From DATAUK01 sp036268295 (GTDB taxonomy: Bacteria > Actinomycetota > Actinomycetes > JAFAQI01): DNA of 35,216 bases. A program made the translations under genes and the position numbers. The stretch lies in contig DATAUK010000003.1 in the NCBI GenBank assembly GCA_036268295.1, positions 1 through 35,216 on the forward strand, in the 5' to 3' direction. Positions 22,811 to 31,094 of this stretch are shown here, piece by piece (position 1 is the first letter of the stretch; the number at the start of each line of letters is the position of its first letter). The notes beneath the pieces are model-generated. The model was given only the letters and a program-made list of their open reading frames with translations, did not search any database and had not been told where the DNA came from.

Positions 22811-25323
22811 CCAGCAACGCGCTGCGACGGGCATTGAGCCGCGCCGACGACGGCAAGACCCTCGACGTCACCGAAGCCGAGATCCTGCTGTCCGCTCGCG
22901 AGGAGGACCTCGACCGGCTCTGCGCGGTCGCCTCACGGGTGCGCGATGCCGGTCTTGAGGCGCTCGGCCGGCCGCACACCGTCACCTACAGCCGCAAGGT
23001 GTTCATCCCGCTGACCCGGCTGTGCCGGGATCGCTGCCACTACTGCACGTTCGCGACGACGCCGGGCCGACTGCCCGCGCCGTACCTCTCACCGGACGAT
23101 GTCCTCGACATCGCGCGGGCGGGTGCGGTGGCCGGCTGCAAGGAGGCGCTGTTCACTCTCGGCGACCGGCCCGAGGACCGCTGGACCGCGGCACGGGAGT
23201 GGCTGGACGAGCTGGGCTTCGACTCGACCCTCGGGTACGTCCGGGCGATGGCGATCCGAGTCCTGGAGGAGACCGGGCTGCTTCCGCATCTCAACCCCGG
23301 CGTGATGACCTGGGAGGACCTGCAACGGCTCAAGCCGGTAGCGCCATCGATGGGCCTGATGCTCGAGACGACTGCGGACGTGCCGGCGCATCGCGGCAGC
23401 CCCGACAAGGTGCCCGCGGTTCGGCTGCGCAGCATCGAGGACGCCGGGCGCAGCAACATCGCGTTCACGACCGGCCTGCTGGTCGGGATCGGCGAGCTGC
23501 CAAGCGACCGGATCGAGTCGATGTTCGCGTTGCGGGCGCTGTCCAAGCAGTACGGCCACATCCAGGAAGTCATCATCCAGAACTTCCGCGCCAAGCCGGA
23601 CACCGCGATGCGCGGCGAGGACGATCTGGATCTCGACACCTACATCGCGACGGTCGCCGTCGCGCGGCTGGTCCTCGGGCCGCAGGTGCGGGTGCAGGCG
23701 CCGCCCAACCTGGTCGATCTTGCCGAGTGCCGGCGGCTGCTCGGCGCCGGCGTCGACGACTGGGGCGGCGTGTCCCCGGTCACTCCGGACCACGTCAACC
23801 CGGAGCGGCCATGGCCGCACCTGGACGACCTCGCGCGGGTCAGCGAGGAGTGCGGCTTCACGCTGACCGAGCGACTCACCGCTCACCCGCGCTACCTCGA
23901 CGAGCCCTGGCTCGACCCGCGGCTACGTCACCACGTCGACGCGCTGCGCGACGACCGCGGACTGGCCAGAATCGGTGCAATGCCAACGGGTTTGCCGTGG
24001 CAGGAGCCCGACGGCGGCTGGGACGACGCCGGTCGCACCGACCTTCATGAGGCGATCGACACCGAGGGGCGTCGAGAGCTGGCACGCTCCGACGTCGACA
24101 CGGCGTACGGCGCCTGGGACTCGATCACGGTCAGCGACGAGGCCCGCAACCGTGGCACCGCGGTCGCCGAGCCGGCCGCCGTCGCGCGGCTTCGGTCGGA
24201 GTTCGCCGGCGCGCTGCGGCACGCGGAGACCGATCCGGCCGGGCTGTCCGACGCTGACGCGCTGATGCTCTTTGACGCACTACCGGGTGCCGAGATCGAG
24301 GCGCTCGCTCAGTTCGCCGACGAGCTGCGCCGCGATGCCGTCGGTGACATCGTGACCTACGTCGTCAACCGCAACATCAACTTCACCAACGTCTGTTACA
24401 CCGGCTGCCGATTCTGCGCGTTCGCGCAACGGCGCACCGACGCCGACGCCTACACCCTCTCGCTCGACGAGGTCGGCTCGCGCGCCGACGCGGCAGTGCT
24501 GGTCGGGGCGACCGAGATCTGTATGCAGGGCGGCATTTCGCCGGAGATGCCGGCCTCGGCGTACTTCGATCTGGCCCGTGAGATCAAGCGCCGCCAGCCT
24601 TCACTTCACCTGCACGCGTTCAGCCCGATGGAGGTCCTCAACGGCGCGTCCCGGACCGGGATGTCGATCCACGACTGGCTGGTCGCGGCCAAGGAGGCGG
24701 GCGTCGACTCGCTGCCGGGCACGGCGGCGGAGATCCTTGACGACGAGGTCCGCTGGGTGCTGACGAAGGGCAAGCTGCCGGCCGCGAAGTGGGTCGAGGT
24801 CATCATGACCGCGCATCGAGTCGGCATCCCGACGACGTCGACGATGATGTACGGCCACGTCGACACGCCGGCGCACTGGGTGGCCCACCTCAAGCTGCTG
24901 GCCGAGATCCAGCGGGAGACCGGCGGGTTCACCGAGTTCGTGCCGCTGCCGTTCGTCCATCACAACGCGCCGCTGTATCTGGCCGGGCTGGCCCGGCCCG
25001 GATCGACCCGCCGTGAGGACCGCGCGGTGCATGCGATGGCGCGGATCCTGTTGCACGGTGCGATCGACAACGTCCAGACCTCGTGGGTGAAGCTCGGCAC
25101 CGAAGGCAGTGCCGAGATGTTGCGCGGTGGTGTCAACGACCTCGGCGGGACGTTGATGGAAGAGACCATCAGCCGGATGGCCGGCTCGCAGCACGGCTCG
25201 CGCCGATCCCCGGCCGAGTTGGAGGCGATCGCGACGGCGGCAGGCCGACCGGCGCGCCAACGTACGACGCTCTACGGCGAAATCGTGTCACGATCACGCA
25301 CAGAACTTGAGGTGGCCGGTTGA
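22807..25323 (+). CDS. fbiC: FO synthase (FbiC), fused CofG-CofH radical SAM enzyme
   Basis: 838 residues. Makes the deazaflavin FO from tyrosine and 5-amino-6-ribitylaminouracil (EC 4.3.1.32 plus 2.5.1.147). Two radical SAM domains are fused as in other actinobacteria: a CofG half with Cys73, Cys77 and Cys80 (CRDRCHYC) and a CofH half with Cys530, Cys534 and Cys537 (CYTGCRFC). Other landmarks are TLGDRPEDRW, TTGLLVGIGE, PPNLVD, MQGGISPEMP, LPGTAAEILDDEVR and TEFVPLPFVHHNAPLYL. GTG 22807 is preferred, with GTG 22804 adjacent; an upstream TTG at 22780 would add nine unrelated residues. Divergent from fbiAB, so three F420 steps cluster here. Confidence 0.97.
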   Translation: MTSNALRRALSRADDGKTLDVTEAEILLSAREEDLDRLCAVASRVRDAGLEALGRPHTVTYSRKVFIPLTRLCRDRCHYCTFATTPGRLPAPYLSPDDVLDIARAGAVAGCKEALFTLGDRPEDRWTAAREWLDELGFDSTLGYVRAMAIRVLEETGLLPHLNPGVMTWEDLQRLKPVAPSMGLMLETTADVPAHRGSPDKVPAVRLRSIEDAGRSNIAFTTGLLVGIGELPSDRIESMFALRALSKQYGHIQEVIIQNFRAKPDTAMRGEDDLDLDTYIATVAVARLVLGPQVRVQAPPNLVDLAECRRLLGAGVDDWGGVSPVTPDHVNPERPWPHLDDLARVSEECGFTLTERLTAHPRYLDEPWLDPRLRHHVDALRDDRGLARIGAMPTGLPWQEPDGGWDDAGRTDLHEAIDTEGRRELARSDVDTAYGAWDSITVSDEARNRGTAVAEPAAVARLRSEFAGALRHAETDPAGLSDADALMLFDALPGAEIEALAQFADELRRDAVGDIVTYVVNRNINFTNVCYTGCRFCAFAQRRTDADAYTLSLDEVGSRADAAVLVGATEICMQGGISPEMPASAYFDLAREIKRRQPSLHLHAFSPMEVLNGASRTGMSIHDWLVAAKEAGVDSLPGTAAEILDDEVRWVLTKGKLPAAKWVEVIMTAHRVGIPTTSTMMYGHVDTPAHWVAHLKLLAEIQRETGGFTEFVPLPFVHHNAPLYLAGLARPGSTRREDRAVHAMARILLHGAIDNVQTSWVKLGTEGSAEMLRGGVNDLGGTLMEETISRMAGSQHGSRRSPAELEAIATAAGRPARQRTTLYGEIVSRSRTELEVAG

Positions 25324-25364
25324 GCCTGACCGCGTCACGCTGAGCGAGCGGCAAGGGAGCCAGA

Positions 25365-27206
25365 GTGGACAGCGATTCTTTCCCCGAGACGACCGGTGAC
25401 AGCGCGGCGATCGCGAGCCGGCTCGAGGCGCTTGCCGATCAGGCGGCCGTGGATGACGAGCCCGGCCTATCGGTCGGCCCGGTGCTGGCCGCCTCGCTCG
25501 CCGGCCTGCGCCATGAGCTCGGTGCGCTGCGCAGCGATCTCGAGACCATGCGGGCCGACATCATGGCGCAGGTCGGCCGCTCGGTCCCGCGTGGTGAGTC
25601 CAGTGATGGTGGGGCGAGCGCGGTCGCCGACGACGCGATCGAGGAGCGGCTGGCGGCGATCGAAGACACGCTGGACGGTCTGGCCGAGCGGTTCGAGGCG
25701 CTGGCGCGCGACAGCGCGATGGACGCCGGCGAGCGGCTCGCGTCGCTCGACGACCGGCTTGCCGGGCTGGCCGAGTCGGTACGCGCAGAACGCGCCGCCG
25801 CGGCCGAGCACCGCGAAGCCAACGATGCCGCCACCCAGGAGCAGGCGGCGTCACTCGACGAGTGGGCCGAGGCGGTGCGGGGCGGGCTGCAGGACCTCGG
25901 CGAGGCAGTCACCAACAGCCTTGGCTCGCTCAGCGCTTCGGTGACCGGAGGTACGCCGAACCGCGACGCGGACCAGCGGCAGCTCGGGGCCCGGATCGAG
26001 GAGATCTCCCAGTCGCTCGAAGCGGCGATCGCGGCCGGGTTCGAGCAGGGCACCGCGGCAACCCGGGCTGGTATCGAGGCCGATCTCGCAGGGTTGCGCG
26101 GCGACCTCGCCGATGCGCTCGACGAGGTGCGCGAGCGGGTCGAGGCGACCGTCACGAGTGCCAACGAGTCGATCGTCGGGTCTCTCGATGAGCACCAGGA
26201 GGCGGCGGCCGGGCTTCGCGAGGGGATCGCCTCGGTGGCGCGGCGCTCGCAGGACCATGACGTGGCGGTCGGCGGGTTGCAGGAGACGGTCGCCCGGCTC
26301 GATGCGACGCTCGCCGATCTGCAGCGCGACTGGCGACCGCAGGTCGACGCGGTGGTCGCGCAGAGCCGGGCCGCGGCGCAGACCGCTGTCGCCGAGGTGC
26401 GGGCTGAGATGACTGCGGCGCTCGCCGACATGCGGGCGGCAACGAGCGCCTCGTTGGCGGAGCTGGGTTCCTCGACAAGTGCCTCGCTGGCCGCGTTCGA
26501 CACCTCGACGAGTAGCTCGCTCGGTGAGCTGCGGGCCTCACTGGCCGCGCAGGTCGCGACGATCGGTGACGTCACAGGCTCGCTCGGCGGCGGCACCGAT
26601 CGACTGGTCGGGGCCGGCCAGGCTCTGCTCGCCTATCTCGGCGAGCGGGACCGTTGGCTCGAACGCGAGCGGGACCGGATGCTTCACGAAGTGCTCGACG
26701 AGTTCGCACAGGGCCTGTCGGCCAAGGAGCGAAGGGCGGTCGCCGGTCGCGTCGGCGAGGCGCTCGACCGTCGCCGCGATGCCCGAGATGCCGGCCGGTT
26801 CCGGCGAAGCGAGGCCGACAAGCCGGCCATTGAGATCCCAGCAGTGCCACCGGAGATCGCCGCGCTCGCCGAGCCGATCGAGACGGCCACGCCGGCGGAG
26901 TCGGCAGCTGCTGCCACACCCGCGCCGAAGAGCGCGGTCGGCACCCTCCGATCGACGAGGAAGGCGGCCGCGAAGCCTGAGCCGACCGCGAGCTCGACGC
27001 CACCAAGTGCGGCGAAAAAGACTGCTACTGCTAAGAAAACCGCGCCGGCAGCGAAGCGTGCGGCGGCCAAGAAGACACCCGCAAAGACGACCACGAAGAA
27101 GACGAGCGTGGGCCGGTCAACCAGGTCGCAGACCGGGGCAAAAAAGGCCGCACCGGCGAAGCGAACCGCAAAGCGGACCGGCGGGTCGCCGCCACGCTCG
27201 ACTTGA
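25365..27206 (+). CDS. Long coiled-coil protein with histone H1-like Lys/Ala tail
   Basis: 613 residues, no named family. Residues about 45-410 are nearly all predicted helix with heptad-like Ala/Leu/Glu spacing, apolipoprotein- or Smc-like, and locally repeated DM(R/T)AA/STSASLA segments. Residues about 415-480 (AYLGERDRWLERERDRMLHE, then LSAKERRAVAGRVGEALDRR) look like a compact, possibly conserved helical domain. From about 530 on the chain is Lys/Ala/Pro/Thr-rich (AAKKTATAKKTAPAAKRAA), resembling the DNA-binding tails of histone H1, Hc1 or mycobacterial HupB. No signal peptide or membrane helix. GTG 25365 has GGGAG 5 nt upstream. It lies between fbiC and whiB2. A nucleoid- or division-linked structural role is a guess. 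Confidence 0.85.
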   Translation: MDSDSFPETTGDSAAIASRLEALADQAAVDDEPGLSVGPVLAASLAGLRHELGALRSDLETMRADIMAQVGRSVPRGESSDGGASAVADDAIEERLAAIEDTLDGLAERFEALARDSAMDAGERLASLDDRLAGLAESVRAERAAAAEHREANDAATQEQAASLDEWAEAVRGGLQDLGEAVTNSLGSLSASVTGGTPNRDADQRQLGARIEEISQSLEAAIAAGFEQGTAATRAGIEADLAGLRGDLADALDEVRERVEATVTSANESIVGSLDEHQEAAAGLREGIASVARRSQDHDVAVGGLQETVARLDATLADLQRDWRPQVDAVVAQSRAAAQTAVAEVRAEMTAALADMRAATSASLAELGSSTSASLAAFDTSTSSSLGELRASLAAQVATIGDVTGSLGGGTDRLVGAGQALLAYLGERDRWLERERDRMLHEVLDEFAQGLSAKERRAVAGRVGEALDRRRDARDAGRFRRSEADKPAIEIPAVPPEIAALAEPIETATPAESAAAATPAPKSAVGTLRSTRKAAAKPEPTASSTPPSAAKKTATAKKTAPAAKRAAAKKTPAKTTTKKTSVGRSTRSQTGAKKAAPAKRTAKRTGGSPPRST

Positions 27207-27234
27207 TCAACGACGGGTAATACCACCCGATCGC

Positions 27235-27264
27235 TTGACTTTCGGGGTACGACGCGCGTGTAAT
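27235..27264 (+). promoter_or_regulatory. Sigma70-type promoter of whiB2
   Basis: TTGACT (27235-27240) and TGTAAT (27259-27264) are each 5 of 6 to the housekeeping consensus with an 18-bp spacer, the best-formed promoter in the window. Transcription would begin near 27271, giving an untranslated leader of about 105 nt before the whiB ATG, long enough to hold regulatory sites. Confidence 0.65.
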
Positions 27265-27375
27265 TCCATGCGTGTCATTCCTACTTGTCACGAGTGGCCT
27301 GCTGTGCAGTGCCGACCATGACATCCCGCGCGCCGGTCTTCCCAGTCGGCCGCTGGCCAAGTGCGTGGAGGCGCC

Positions 27376-27639
27376 ATGAACGAGCCGTTGCTCCTGCTCG
27401 ACCCCGATGATGAATCGCTGCCGTTGCCTTGGCAGGAAGAAGCGCTGTGCGCGCAGACCGATCCGGAGGCCTTTTTCCCGGAGAAGGGCGGCTCGACCAG
27501 GGAGGCGAAGCGAGTCTGCGGCCGATGTGATGTGAGCGGCGACTGCCTGACGTATGCGCTGGCTCACGACGAGCGGTTCGGAATCTGGGGCGGCCTGTCC
27601 GAACGCGAACGCCGCCGCCTCAAGCGCAAGGTCGTCTGA
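27376..27639 (+). CDS. whiB2: WhiB-family iron-sulfur regulator, WhiB2/WhmD type
   Basis: 87 residues. The four cluster ligands are Cys25, Cys48, Cys51 and Cys57 (C-X22-C-X2-C-X5-C), followed by the beta-turn GIWGG at 69-73 and a basic C-terminal helix (RRRLKRKVV) for DNA binding. The short N-terminus and GIWGGLSERERRRLKR tail match WhiB2/WhmD, needed for septation in mycobacteria and for sporulation (WhiB) in Streptomyces. WhiB proteins bind the housekeeping sigma factor and a [4Fe-4S] cluster. ATG 27376 has GGAGG 4 nt before; GTG 27361 is possible. Its place beside fbi and manB genes follows the mycobacterial order. Confidence 0.95.
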   Translation: MNEPLLLLDPDDESLPLPWQEEALCAQTDPEAFFPEKGGSTREAKRVCGRCDVSGDCLTYALAHDERFGIWGGLSERERRRLKRKVV

Positions 27640-27766
27640 GCGCAGCCGAACCGGCTCACCCCGCGGCTCACAACGGCTCGCGGCGCGAGTTTATGACCGC
27701 GGTTTGACTGTGATCATGGTCCGGACCTGACGTTGTTGCGTTCAATCGCGCTCAGGACCGGTGACA

Positions 27767-27772
27767 TAGGCT
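27767..27772 (+). promoter_or_regulatory. Possible -10 element upstream of the GT2 membrane protein
   Basis: TAGGCT (TANNNT) lies 52 nt before ATG 27825 and repeats the hexamer at 18461. The surrounding 185-bp gap after whiB2 also holds a perfect 10-bp palindrome GGTCCGGACC (27718-27727), next to TGATCA (27711-27716), a possible operator. No intrinsic terminator was found after whiB2. Confidence 0.3.
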
Positions 27773-27824
27773 AAGCCGCCTGCCTGCCGCATAGCCGGTT
27801 CCGGTACGTGAGCACCCTTTATCG

Positions 27825-30800
27825 ATGACAGAGACGACGAGTCGCCCCAGCCCTTCGGGCCACCTCGTGACCGCCGTGCTGGTTTGCCACGACGGGGCGC
27901 TGTGGTTGCCCGAGGTGCTCGATGCCCTCGCGTCGCAGACCCGCCTGCCTGACCGGTTCATCGCGGTGGACACCGGCAGCACCGACGACTCCGTCGCGAT
28001 CATCAACGCCACACTCGGCGACGCGTCGGTGATCTCGATGCCGTTCGAGACGTCGTTCGGCGCGGCGGTCGAAGCCGGCTTGGACGCACTCGCCGGATCA
28101 GCGGTGCCGACGGCTCACGCCGGTGAGCCGACCGAATGGATCTGGCTGCTGCATGACGACTGCGCTCCGGAGCCGGCCGCGCTCGAAGAGCTGCTGCTGC
28201 GGGTTGCCGACACCTCCTCGATTTGGCTGGTCGGCCCGAAAGTGCGGGGGTGGCGTGACTGGCGACTGCTCGAAGCCGGCCTGACGATCAACGCGATCGG
28301 CCACATCGACGTCGGCTTCGACGGCATCGAGCTCGACCAGGGCCAGCGCGACGACGTCGACGAAGTGCTGGCGCTCAGCACCGCGTGTGCCCTGATCCGC
28401 CGCGACATCTGGGTGCGGCTCGGCGGCCTGGACCCGGCCTGGTCGGGCTACGGCGACGACGTCGATCTGGGCTGGCGGATCAATGCGGCCGGCGGCCTGG
28501 TCGTCGTCGCGGCCGGCGCGGTGGTGCGACATGTGCGCGCCCAGATCGTCGGACGACGCAAGACCGCGGTGCGCAAGGGGCCGCGGGCCGTCGTACGACG
28601 GCGGTCGGGCATGCAGGTCGTGCTGACCAACACCTCACCGCTGCTGGTGCCGTTGCTCCTGGTGCGCTACCTGGTCGGCGGCGTGCTCCGGACGATCGGC
28701 CTGATGGCACTGTCCCGCCGACCGGCTCAGGCGAGCGGCGAGTTGCTCGGGGTCATCGGCGTCTTCGCGCATCCGATGGTGATCATCACCGGTCGCCGCG
28801 ATCGGGCCAGATCGCGCGAGGTGCCTCACCGCGAGCTGCGCCGGCTGCTGCCCTCAGCGGCGAGCCGTTGGCGGTCGTCGCCGTTCCGGGTCGGCCGATT
28901 CGGGGTGGAGCGGGTGCGGGCGCAGCGCCAGACCCGCTCGGCAGAACCTGGCCCGGTATCTGAAGAGGCCGAGTCGCTGGTCGTCGAGGAGAGCATCGTC
29001 GCGCGCTTCCTGCGGCGACCGACGACGGCGCTGTTCGTCCTGATGTCGCTCGTGGCGCTGATCGCGGAGCGGCACGTGCAGAGCGAGTTCTTGCATGGCG
29101 GCCGACTGTTGCCGGCGCCGAACGGCTCGAGTGCCCTGTGGTCGACCTATCTCGCCACGTGGCATCCGAACTTCGTCGGCTCGCTCACCTCGGCGCCGCC
29201 GTCGCTCGGCATCCTGGCGCTGCTCTCGACGATCGCGCTCGGCAAGGTCTGGTTGGTCGTCGATCTGGTCATCCTCGGCGTCGTTCCGTTCGCCGCGCTG
29301 AGTGCGTTCACCGCGGCGAGGTCCCTGACTGCGACGGTCCAGGTCAGGTTCTGGGTGGCGATCGTCTATTCGCTGCTGCCGGCGGTCACCGGCGCCGTTG
29401 CCGGTGGTCGGATCGATGTTGCCTTCGTGGCCATCCTGCTACCTCAGGTGATCCGCGCTGGGGTAGCAGCGGTCAATGCGCAGTCGTGGCTCACCGGGGT
29501 ACGCCGCGGCATCGGCGCGGGCTTCCTGCTGGCGCTCACTGCCGCGTTCGCGCCGCTGCTCTGGCCGTTTGCGCTGGTCGCGCTCGTGGTCGGGCTGGGC
29601 TTCGCCGAGCTCGACGCCTACCAGGCCCGGACCGGCACCGCGCCACAGCTCGATGCGCCGCAACCCGAAACGACACCCGAAGCTGCCGTGGCTGCGGGTT
29701 CGAGTGCCGATACCGCGGACCTCGAGGCACCCGTCGACGTACCCCGGTTGCTCCGGTTGGTGTCGGCGGCGCTGATCCTGCTGGTCCCGGTCATCGTGCT
29801 GGTGCCGTGGAGCTTCCAGGTGTTCGCTTCGCCGCACCTGGTGCTGGCCGGCAGTGGGCTGCCGGAGTTCTACACCTCGCACGGCGCGCCGTCGGGCTTC
29901 GCGTTGGCGCTGTTGCGCGCGGGCGGCCCGGCGCAGCCGCCGGTCTGGATCGGCGTCTCGATCGTCGCGGCGGCGCTGCTCGGTCTCAATCGGCAGAGCC
30001 GGGTCGCGATCGCGCGCACCGGAGCGGCGCTGCTTGTCATCGGGGTCGGCGTCGCGATCGCGCTCACCCGCGGCGCAGGGGTGACCGCCGGGCTGCCGGC
30101 CAGTCGTCACTGGCCAGGCGTCGCCTTGCTGGTCGCCGGCGCCGGAGCGCTACTGGCTGCGCTGGTCGCCGCGGTCGGGGCCCGGCCGGCGTTGCGCGAG
30201 CAGAGCTTCGGCTGGCGGCAGCCGGCTGCCGTCGGCCTGGTCGTCATCGCGGTCGTATCGACTTTGACCCTCGGCGTCGGCTGGGCGCTGCGCGGCGCCG
30301 GTGCTCCGCTGACCTCCAGCAGCCCGGCGGTGCTGCCGCTGTTCGTGTCCTCCGAGATCGCCGACCTGCCGAGCTCGCCGCGCGCCCTGCTCCTTGACGC
30401 CAGCGGCCCGCGAGTCTCCTACGCGCTGATCCGGCGGCCGGACGGTCCTCAGCTCGGCGATGCCGACACCGCGTCGCGCGGCGGGGCCTCGCCGGCCCAG
30501 GGCAAGCTGGCCGCCGCGGTTCGTGACCTTGTTGCCGGCCGTCCCGGCGCCGGCGAGGAGTTGGCACCGTTCGACATCGGGTACGTCGTGGCGCCGAGCG
30601 CCAGCGCCCGCCGGGTGGCCTCGGCGCTCGGTCACGCCAGCACCCTCACGGTGCTTCCGGCGCCCGGCGCGACGGTGTGGCGCTCAGCACTGCCGACCGG
30701 CGAGCTCTCGGTGCTCGCGGCGCCTTCGGCGTCACAGGCGCTCAAGGGCGGGGTGCCCGCCGCGCCGGCGCTGGCGGTGCTGTCGGCCTCGGTGGGGTCG

Positions 30801-31094
30801 GCTGGTTCGCTCAGCGCGGCGGTGCCGGCTGGCGACGCCGGCCGGCTGGCGGTACTGGCCGAGCCGGCCAACCGCCATTGGCGCGCGACCGTCAACGGCC
30901 AGCCGCTCGTGGCACGGACGGCGTACGGCTGGGCACAGGCCTTCGAGCTGCCGGTCGGCGGAGGCCGGCTGCGGATCGACTTCAGGTCCGACTCACGTCG
31001 CGAGTGGCTCTGGGTCGAGTTGGCAGCGGTCGTGGTCGTGCTGATCGCGATGACACCCGGACGCCGGCCCGACGATGAGGACGGCCTGGGATGA
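27825..31094 (+). CDS. GT2 glycosyltransferase fused to a large polytopic membrane region
   Basis: 1089 residues. Residues about 12-235 are a GT-A glycosyltransferase: VTAVLVCHDGALWLPEVLDAL, DTGSTDDS, WLLHDDCAPEP (acidic metal-site region) and GYGDDVDLGWRINAAG (catalytic-base region). Hydrophobic segments follow from about 270, with a cluster of about ten between 395 and 830 (for example WVAIVYSLLPAVTGAVAGG), then a soluble Ala-rich domain and a last helix near the C-terminus (WLWVELAAVVVVLIAM). The cytoplasmic domain may build a glycolipid or wall glycan handled by the membrane part. The stop overlaps the next ATG as ATGA. No ribosome site is evident before ATG 27825. Donor and acceptor unknown. 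Confidence 0.88.
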   Translation: MTETTSRPSPSGHLVTAVLVCHDGALWLPEVLDALASQTRLPDRFIAVDTGSTDDSVAIINATLGDASVISMPFETSFGAAVEAGLDALAGSAVPTAHAGEPTEWIWLLHDDCAPEPAALEELLLRVADTSSIWLVGPKVRGWRDWRLLEAGLTINAIGHIDVGFDGIELDQGQRDDVDEVLALSTACALIRRDIWVRLGGLDPAWSGYGDDVDLGWRINAAGGLVVVAAGAVVRHVRAQIVGRRKTAVRKGPRAVVRRRSGMQVVLTNTSPLLVPLLLVRYLVGGVLRTIGLMALSRRPAQASGELLGVIGVFAHPMVIITGRRDRARSREVPHRELRRLLPSAASRWRSSPFRVGRFGVERVRAQRQTRSAEPGPVSEEAESLVVEESIVARFLRRPTTALFVLMSLVALIAERHVQSEFLHGGRLLPAPNGSSALWSTYLATWHPNFVGSLTSAPPSLGILALLSTIALGKVWLVVDLVILGVVPFAALSAFTAARSLTATVQVRFWVAIVYSLLPAVTGAVAGGRIDVAFVAILLPQVIRAGVAAVNAQSWLTGVRRGIGAGFLLALTAAFAPLLWPFALVALVVGLGFAELDAYQARTGTAPQLDAPQPETTPEAAVAAGSSADTADLEAPVDVPRLLRLVSAALILLVPVIVLVPWSFQVFASPHLVLAGSGLPEFYTSHGAPSGFALALLRAGGPAQPPVWIGVSIVAAALLGLNRQSRVAIARTGAALLVIGVGVAIALTRGAGVTAGLPASRHWPGVALLVAGAGALLAALVAAVGARPALREQSFGWRQPAAVGLVVIAVVSTLTLGVGWALRGAGAPLTSSSPAVLPLFVSSEIADLPSSPRALLLDASGPRVSYALIRRPDGPQLGDADTASRGGASPAQGKLAAAVRDLVAGRPGAGEELAPFDIGYVVAPSASARRVASALGHASTLTVLPAPGATVWRSALPTGELSVLAAPSASQALKGGVPAAPALAVLSASVGSAGSLSAAVPAGDAGRLAVLAEPANRHWRATVNGQPLVARTAYGWAQAFELPVGGGRLRIDFRSDSRREWLWVELAAVVVVLIAMTPGRRPDDEDGLG

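Noticed and set aside
25439..26596. Ser/Ala-rich 385-residue ORF antisense to the coiled-coil gene
   Set aside because: Low-complexity mirror of the Ala/Glu/Asp-rich coiled coil; no start signal.
27661..27700. Terminator hairpin after whiB2
   Set aside because: CCGCG/CGCGG arms are only 5 bp with a 13-nt loop and no T-run.
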